From the NCBI GenBank assembly GCA_022841565.1, contig JALHRH010000012.1, positions 1-37,340 of the forward strand: DNA of 37,340 bases. The letters are read 5' to 3'. A program made the translations under genes and the position numbers. The notes under the pieces are model-generated. The model ran no database searches, was not told where the DNA came from, and worked only from the letters and a program-made list of their open reading frames with translations. Numbering within the stretch: position 1 is the first letter of the stretch; every line of letters starts with the position of its first letter. Origin of the DNA: Mycobacterium sp. (GTDB lineage Bacteria; Actinomycetota; Actinomycetes; Mycobacteriales; Mycobacteriaceae). Shown in pieces: positions 33,081 through 37,340 of this stretch.

Positions 33081-34244
33081 TCAATTTCCACCCTGGGTGA
33101 CAATAGTTTTCGGTCCGATGACTCCGCCGGGAAGCTGTGCACCCTGAGGAACGATCAGCTCGCCGTTAGGGCCGATGTGGGCCGAATTGTCATGGGGGAT
33201 CGGAACGCCGTCGGCGGGACAGGCATACGAGGTACCTTGGCCGCAAAGGCCGTTGGTGAAGTACGAGCGCTCGACAACATCGGCCGGCCAGGGGTCGCTG
33301 CGAACGCCGACGACCGCCATCGGAAGGTTGTAGAAGAACAGGAGTAGGACATTGAACACGCCGGCGAAGGCGAGAAAGCGAAGGATGGTTTTCGCTTTGC
33401 CGGTCACCGACAGATTGTCAATCCCTCGCTCCACCAACGTGTTCCCCCGATCGTCTCGGAAGAAGCGCAGGCAGGCCATCATCGTCCAGCAGCCGGGCCA
33501 GATGAGAGCCTCGTAAACCGGAAATTGGTAGAAGTGGCCGTGGAAGACCGTTAATTCCTTGATGGCGGAGACATAGCTGTATTGGCCACAAATCAACCAC
33601 AGCGGCTCGACGATGATGTCTACCAGGAGGAGCAAGCCGAAGGACGCCATGGCCAGGCCGAGCCTACTTGTCGTCGGCCGCCGCGCCTGTACCTTGCGCA
33701 TGATCCAGCACCCGGCAACCATGCCGGGAAACACCATGGTTAAGTATGCGCCCCAGGCGAAGAGCAGCGGTTCCGCAAAGAGGTGACCGTTGGGGACCAT
33801 CCAGCCAGGCATGTAATTGGCCCATGACCCCCACTGCGGCAGCACGGTGTTGTAGACGAACGTGATCTTGAACGTGTTGGGAACCATGTCCTGCCAGTAC
33901 ATGGTCATCAGCGCCAGGCACATGATGCCGTCCTGGCTGATCCTGCGCTCCCGCCGCCACGGCCGGATCACCCAGTACCACACACATGCCACAAGAAGGG
34001 CCAGCGAGATGAACTGCCATACAACGGCGGATACCCCCACCCACCCCGGAATCGGTGTGGGCCCAGTCGGTGTGGGCCCGGGATCGCCGAACCCGAGCCA
34101 AGCGACCCACAGGAAGGCGAACAGGACGATGAAGAACACGCCGACGGCCGCCCACCACTTTATTGGATTGAGCTTCCGCGGCGAACCGAGTTCGTCCGCC
34201 TGGAGGATGCCGCCGAGCGCATTCGTTGGAGCAGCAACGACCAC
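33081..34244 (-). CDS. AveC-like (spirocyclase family) membrane protein 3
   Basis: A 387-residue membrane protein closely related to copy 1: PTPTGPTPIPGW, MPGWMVPNGHLF, YQFPVYEALIW, FRDDRGNTLVERGIDNL and a C-terminal CGQGTSYACPADGVPI are all present, with about seven hydrophobic helices. The GTG at 34244 is chosen because AAGGGAAGG lies 5-10 bases upstream; an open frame reaching 34355 covers what looks like promoter sequence. It is divergent from the norQ-like gene. A different inverted repeat (ACTTCTgtgAGAAGT) lies in its upstream region, so its control may differ from that of copies 1 and 2. Confidence 0.85.
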   Translation of the reverse strand: MVVAAPTNALGGILQADELGSPRKLNPIKWWAAVGVFFIVLFAFLWVAWLGFGDPGPTPTGPTPIPGWVGVSAVVWQFISLALLVACVWYWVIRPWRRERRISQDGIMCLALMTMYWQDMVPNTFKITFVYNTVLPQWGSWANYMPGWMVPNGHLFAEPLLFAWGAYLTMVFPGMVAGCWIMRKVQARRPTTSRLGLAMASFGLLLLVDIIVEPLWLICGQYSYVSAIKELTVFHGHFYQFPVYEALIWPGCWTMMACLRFFRDDRGNTLVERGIDNLSVTGKAKTILRFLAFAGVFNVLLLFFYNLPMAVVGVRSDPWPADVVERSYFTNGLCGQGTSYACPADGVPIPHDNSAHIGPNGELIVPQGAQLPGGVIGPKTIVTQGGN

Positions 34245-34331
34245 GAGGCCTTCCCTTCTTTGGTTGTGCCCGAGCGTGTTTGATAACGCTACAGCTGCGC
34301 GCCCCAGAAGAGCTGCATGAATTCTGATCGT

Positions 34332-34364
34332 ACTTCTGTGAGAAGTTTTGGTCAATCCTTCTCA
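34332..34364. promoter_or_regulatory. ACTTCT/AGAAGT inverted repeats upstream of AveC-like 3
   Basis: ACTTCT-GTG-AGAAGT at 34332-34346 is a perfect inverted repeat, and TGAGAAG (34339-34345) also pairs with CTTCTCA (34358-34364). Three related half-sites in 33 bases suggest a regulator site about 90 bases upstream of the third AveC-like gene. Confidence 0.45.
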
Positions 34365-34470
34365 GGAGGAAATCTTTGTCTGCCGCCCCTTATCCCTCGA
34401 CGCCGTTGCGACAGAGTGGGTTTGGACGTGCAGTTGTGAATAGCGGACCAGAGCGGGTGCGATCCGTGTC

Positions 34471-34485
34471 AGCGAGTGCTACTCC
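34471..34485. promoter_or_regulatory. Operator-like motif, distal upstream of norQ-like gene
   Basis: AGCGAGTGCTACTCC closely matches, on the opposite strand, the motif in the SurE divergent promoter (AAGTAGCACTCGCT). It is the second copy of the recurrent motif in the norQ upstream region. Confidence 0.4.
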
Positions 34486-34606
34486 TGCCGCACACATCCA
34501 GCGGCCCATCGGTGACATCGGCGGAAGCGGCGCTCCTGGACGGCGTACCCTGGCGAACGTGGCGTCGAAGCAGTTGGGATCCCCTCCCGACCGGGATAGC
34601 TTTACA

Positions 34607-34622
34607 AGATGAACACTCACTC
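34607..34622. promoter_or_regulatory. Operator-like motif proximal to norQ-like gene
   Basis: AGATGAACACTCACTC has the ACTCACT core of the recurrent motif. It overlaps an upstream ATG of the norQ frame, which supports the downstream GTG (34705) as the real start. Confidence 0.45.
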
Positions 34623-34704
34623 GTTACCGTACGGGGGCGCCCGGTCGCAACGAGGCGTTTGTGTCAACTTCAATAAGCCTTGCGCAGAGACGGGTGATAC
34701 TCCT

Positions 34705-35514
34705 GTGTCCAGCAGCCAAACGCGTGTAGTCACGCGGCCTGCACCGTTTTACCTCCCTACCGCAAACGAGGATCGGGTCTTCCTCGCCGCCCAAGAGCGC
34801 GGGCTACCGGTGCTCATCAAAGGCCCAACTGGTTGCGGCAAGACCCGCTTCGTCGAACACATGGCGGCGACCCTGGGGGTGCCCTTGGTGACCGTCGCGT
34901 GCCACGAAGACTTGACTGCGGCCGACCTGGTTGGCCGCCACCTGCTCGATGGCGGCTCTACCACCTGGGTCGACGGGCCGCTGACGAAGGCGGTGCGTAC
35001 CGGCGCAATCTGCTACCTCGACGAGGTCGTCGAGGCGCGGCAGGACACCACTGTCGTGATTCACCCGCTCACCGATCATCGGCGCGAACTTCATCTCGAC
35101 CGCTTGAACGAAATCGTCTACGCAGCACCGGGATTCGGTCTCGTGATCTCCTACAACCCCGGTTACCAAAGTGTGCTCAAGGACCTGAAAGATTCGACGC
35201 GGCAGCGCATGGTGTGCATCGAAATCGGCTTTCCGCCGGCCGAGACGGAACTGCAGATCATTATGCACGAAACCGGAATTGCCGAGCGCGAGGCCACCAT
35301 GCTGGTACATCTCGGCGGGGCAATCCGTCGGCTTGAGGGCTCGGGCCTGCGCGAAATTGCCTCCACGAGAACTCTGGTGGCGGCAGCTCACCTCCACACG
35401 ACGGGTCTGGGTCTGCGTGAAGCCGCTATGGCCGCCATAGCGCTACCGCTGAGCGACGACCCGTCGACGACCGCAGCACTGTGCGAGATTGTGGCTGCCC
35501 ACTGCGATGACTGA
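34705..35514 (+). CDS. norQ: NorQ/CbbQ-like MoxR-type AAA+ ATPase
   Basis: A 269-residue AAA+ protein with Walker A GPTGCGKT at 40-47, Walker B AICYLDEVVEARQD at 101-114 (Asp106/Glu107), and ISYNPGYQSVLKDLKDSTRQR, the pattern of CbbQ/NirQ/NorQ. The GTG at 34705 gives the normal family length; an in-frame ATG at 34609 would overlap the operator-like site. NorQ with a VWA partner remodels metalloenzymes: NorQ/NorD activate nitric oxide reductase, and CbbQ/CbbO activate Rubisco. The next gene encodes a NorD-like VWA protein and overlaps this one by 8 bases. No NorB/NorC or Rubisco is in the window, so the client is unknown. Confidence 0.9.
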   Translation: MSSSQTRVVTRPAPFYLPTANEDRVFLAAQERGLPVLIKGPTGCGKTRFVEHMAATLGVPLVTVACHEDLTAADLVGRHLLDGGSTTWVDGPLTKAVRTGAICYLDEVVEARQDTTVVIHPLTDHRRELHLDRLNEIVYAAPGFGLVISYNPGYQSVLKDLKDSTRQRMVCIEIGFPPAETELQIIMHETGIAEREATMLVHLGGAIRRLEGSGLREIASTRTLVAAAHLHTTGLGLREAAMAAIALPLSDDPSTTAALCEIVAAHCDD

Positions 35515-37171
35515 CCCGGGCGCCGACGCCGCGCGTTACCGACTGCTCGCGACCGCCGTCGCCGAGCGCCCCATGACGGTCGTCCCCACGAGCGGTCCGG
35601 CTTACACCGACGGGTCGGCAATAGCGGTCGACGTGGCCTCGCCCAGCGAGCTGATCAGGGTCCAGATAGTGTTGCACGCAGCACTTCTCGCGTCCGGCAG
35701 CCTGGCCGCGCCCATAATGCGGCGGCTCATTACCACCCATACGGCAACGTCGCGCTACTTGCTTATCGAGGCTGCGCGGTTACGTGACACCCGGTTGGCC
35801 GACCGGCTGCCGGTGATTGCCCGGGCGCTTCAGGGCCCGCATGTTCCGCTGACCGAGGGGCCCCAGTCCTCGCTGCGGCTGGCGCTGAGTCGGCAGCGGC
35901 TGCCATCAACGCCCCCCGAGTGGGGGATAATCCGTCCTTCGCGAATGTGGCATGCTCCGCCGTCGCCAGCCGAACAGGCCCAACTCGCCCCCAACGCCCG
36001 ATTCAACGCGGACGAGGAAGAAGATTCCGAGGACGAACACGGCTCGCGCGGCGCGCTGGAGCGGCTTCTCAGCTCCATGAGTTCCCAGAACAGCTTGTTG
36101 TCGAAGATGTTTCGCGACATCTTCGAGAAGCGCAGTTTGAGCGGGAAAGAGCGCGCCGAAAGTGGGTCGGCGGGCGAATATCGGCAATCCCGTGGATTTC
36201 GCACCGGCAGCGTGACAACCCAACTCGCGCTCCCCGCCTGCACCGACGCGATACCGCCGGGATTCATCGCTGCTCGTGTCGTCGGCTGGTATCCCGAGTG
36301 GGAGGTGGCGAAGGACCGATATTTGAATCAATGGTGCCGTGTCGTCGAACTAGCGCCATCTGCTGGGACCGGAGCCGAGCGGCAAGTACCGCCGGATCAT
36401 CGCTTCCGCCGCCAGCTTGCGAGAACGGGTCTGAGCCTGCAACGCCGACGCCGAGAGCCGACGGGCCAGGACCTTGATCTTGATTCGGTGATCCGCCATC
36501 AGATTGACCTCGCTGCCGGTATCGACCCTGGCGAGCGGATCTGGCTCGACCACACGATGAGTCGGCGCGATCTGGCCGTGCTGGTGCTACTGGACGCATC
36601 CGGCTCAGCGGCTGAAGGCACTGGCAGCACAGTGTTGGCGCAACACATCGCGGTAGCATCGGCCGTCGTTGAGTCGCTGCAACGGCTCGGGGCCCGCGTC
36701 GCGGCGGTGAGTTTCGAGGGGCGCGGACGCCAACTCGTCAAGTTCACCCCCCTCAAGCACTTCAACGAGCGCAGCACCAGTGGCTTCCGCGGCCGGGTCG
36801 GCGACATCCAGCCGGACGGATTCACCCGACTCGGCGCGGCAATCAGACATGGGACGGCGATTCTGCGCAATGAGGGCGGAACCGAAAGTCAGTTGCTGGT
36901 GTTGCTGTCGGACGGGTTCCCCTATGACGACGGCTACGAGGGCCGCCATGCGACCCATGACACGCAACGAGCGCTCGCGGAGGCCCGACGCGGCGGAATC
37001 GGTTGCTTATGCCTGAGCTACGCCGAGAAGCCGCCCCCCGCGTTCGAGCCGGCAACCTGTGCGACGTTCAAGGACCTTCGCGACCTCGAACCCCGGATCG
37101 GCGAACTCTTCCATCGGGCTCTGGCGACCGCGGACATCCGACGCCGCTATGCGCCTCGGGTGAACGCCTAG
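35507..37171 (+). CDS. norD: NorD/CbbO-like VWA-domain protein
   Basis: A 554-residue protein with a C-terminal von Willebrand A domain. The MIDAS is Asp363-x-Ser365-x-Ser367 (LLDASGS), with Thr440 (DGFTRLG) and Asp469 (LLSDGFPYD). The N-terminal 150 residues are helical, followed by an acidic stretch (DEEEDSEDEH, 169-178) and a long variable linker, as in NorD proteins. The ATG at 35507 overlaps the NorQ-like stop. It should bind the AAA+ partner and recruit the client metalloenzyme. Its 3' end is repeated in inverted orientation at the right edge of the window. Confidence 0.88.
   Translation: MTDPGADAARYRLLATAVAERPMTVVPTSGPAYTDGSAIAVDVASPSELIRVQIVLHAALLASGSLAAPIMRRLITTHTATSRYLLIEAARLRDTRLADRLPVIARALQGPHVPLTEGPQSSLRLALSRQRLPSTPPEWGIIRPSRMWHAPPSPAEQAQLAPNARFNADEEEDSEDEHGSRGALERLLSSMSSQNSLLSKMFRDIFEKRSLSGKERAESGSAGEYRQSRGFRTGSVTTQLALPACTDAIPPGFIAARVVGWYPEWEVAKDRYLNQWCRVVELAPSAGTGAERQVPPDHRFRRQLARTGLSLQRRRREPTGQDLDLDSVIRHQIDLAAGIDPGERIWLDHTMSRRDLAVLVLLDASGSAAEGTGSTVLAQHIAVASAVVESLQRLGARVAAVSFEGRGRQLVKFTPLKHFNERSTSGFRGRVGDIQPDGFTRLGAAIRHGTAILRNEGGTESQLLVLLSDGFPYDDGYEGRHATHDTQRALAEARRGGIGCLCLSYAEKPPPAFEPATCATFKDLRDLEPRIGELFHRALATADIRRRYAPRVNA
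37072..37104 (+). repeat. Inverted repeat arm within the norD-like 3' end
   Basis: These 33 bases, coding for the DLRDLEPRIG region, are identical to the reverse complement of 37308-37340. The repeat arises because two norD-like genes face each other; its full length beyond the window is unknown. Confidence 0.85.
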
Positions 37172-37240
37172 ATCGAAACCCGCAGCGCCGCATGCGAATC
37201 GCCTGCCAGCCACATGACCGCTGAGGCACTCGCCGCGCCG

Positions 37241-37340
37241 TCAGCCGACGGTGAGCGGCGCGTAGCGTCGGCGCAGATCGGCGCTGGCCAGTGCGCGCGC
37301 GAATAGCTCGCCGATCCGGGGTTCGAGGTCGCGAAGGTCC
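37241..37340 (-). CDS. Second NorD-like gene, C-terminal end only (truncated by window edge)
   Basis: On the minus strand the last 100 bases read DLRDLEPRIGELFARALASA and then DLRRRYAPLTVG before a TGA at 37243-37241. This aligns with the C-terminus of the preceding NorD-like protein (DLRDLEPRIGELFHRALATA, then DIRRRYAPRVNA). So a convergent paralogue begins to the right of the window. Only 32 residues are seen. The 33-nt identity alongside divergent last codons suggests an inverted duplication with gene conversion or strong constraint. It is probably a full gene outside the window, but a fragment is possible. Confidence 0.82.
   Translation of the reverse strand, partial: DLRDLEPRIGELFARALASADLRRRYAPLTVG
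37308..37340 (-). repeat. Inverted repeat arm in the second norD-like gene
   Basis: This is the reverse complement of 37072-37104, identical over 33 bases and cut by the window edge, so the true repeat may be longer. Confidence 0.85.

Larger units (their letters stand above)
34245..34704. other. Divergent intergenic region between AveC-like 3 and norQ-like
   Basis: This 460-base region holds an inverted-repeat operator candidate at 34332, a second half-site near 34358, and operator-like motifs at 34471 and 34607. An open frame from TTG 34376 to 34612 (78 codons) has an AGGAGGA site, but its protein is unrecognised and low-complexity; it could be a small gene or a remnant. No other gene is supported. 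Confidence 0.5.

Noticed and set aside
34390-34620. Minus-strand frame upstream of norQ
   Set aside because: It covers two operator-like motifs, has no ribosome-binding site and is unlike any known protein.
37172-37240. Bidirectional terminator between the convergent norD-like genes
   Set aside because: Expected from the arrangement, but I could not find a convincing hairpin with a T-tract in these 69 bases.
1-37340. KstR-type steroid operators (TnnAACnnGTTnnA), tRNAs, CRISPR repeats and IS elements
   Set aside because: None were recognised on reading both strands; the recurring motif is of a different form.

Overview
The window is GC-rich actinobacterial chromosome, almost certainly from a Mycobacterium. 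Supporting signs are a fused CofG/CofH (FbiC-type) protein, an F420-type reductase strongly resembling mycobacterial phthiodiolone ketoreductase, a mycofactocin-type SDR, many FadE/FadD/P450/TetR genes, frequent GTG starts and ATGA/GTGA gene overlaps. No tRNA, rRNA, CRISPR array, insertion sequence or phage gene was seen. The content is accessory lipid or terpenoid/steroid-type catabolism and redox chemistry.

Layout. (1) 1-3340: 5'-truncated mycofactocin-coupled SDR, a TetR regulator, a second SDR and a convergent NHL-repeat protein. (2) 3550-10801: a tightly overlapping plus-strand operon of HSD10-like SDR, FadD, three acyl-CoA dehydrogenases and a CaiB/BaiF CoA-transferase, i.e. a nearly complete acyl activation/oxidation module. 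(3) 10809-16221: a minus-strand operon (acyl-CoA dehydrogenase, amidohydrolase, [2Fe-2S] ferredoxin) divergent from a P450/acyl-CoA dehydrogenase pair. (4) 16295-20835: an SDR, a membrane protein, a NorE/NorF-like pair (cytochrome oxidase III and IV-like), a DUF7064-like protein and a decayed partial copy of it. (5) 20902-23823: SurE-like, TetR, aminoglycoside-phosphotransferase-like (ACAD10-type) kinase and a DUF6285-like protein. (6) 23820-28661: an atypical FbiC-like double radical-SAM protein translationally coupled to a phytoene-desaturase-like FAD oxidoreductase, divergent from a TetR gene with a clear 19-bp palindrome between them. (7) 28735-34244: three AveC-like (spirocyclase family) membrane proteins, a phthiodiolone-ketoreductase-like LLM oxidoreductase and a TetR. 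(8) 34705-37340: NorQ-like AAA+ ATPase and NorD-like VWA protein, then the tail of a second, convergent NorD-like gene running off the right edge.

How it may work together. A recurring operator-like sequence (consensus about AAGYRARYACTCRCTW, core ACTCRCT) lies upstream of the first TetR, the NHL/SDR divergence, the inner fadE genes, the P450 divergence, the SurE divergence, the LLM reductase and norQ, with a weaker match upstream of norE. This suggests that the catabolic modules and the nor-like accessory genes form one regulon. The least explained part is 23.8-37.3 kb: an FbiC paralogue in a regulated operon, three AveC-like proteins, an F420-type reductase and NorQ/NorD chaperone genes with no visible NorB/NorC client. 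I regard this as the best candidate for an undescribed system. Functional links are inferred from gene order and motifs only.
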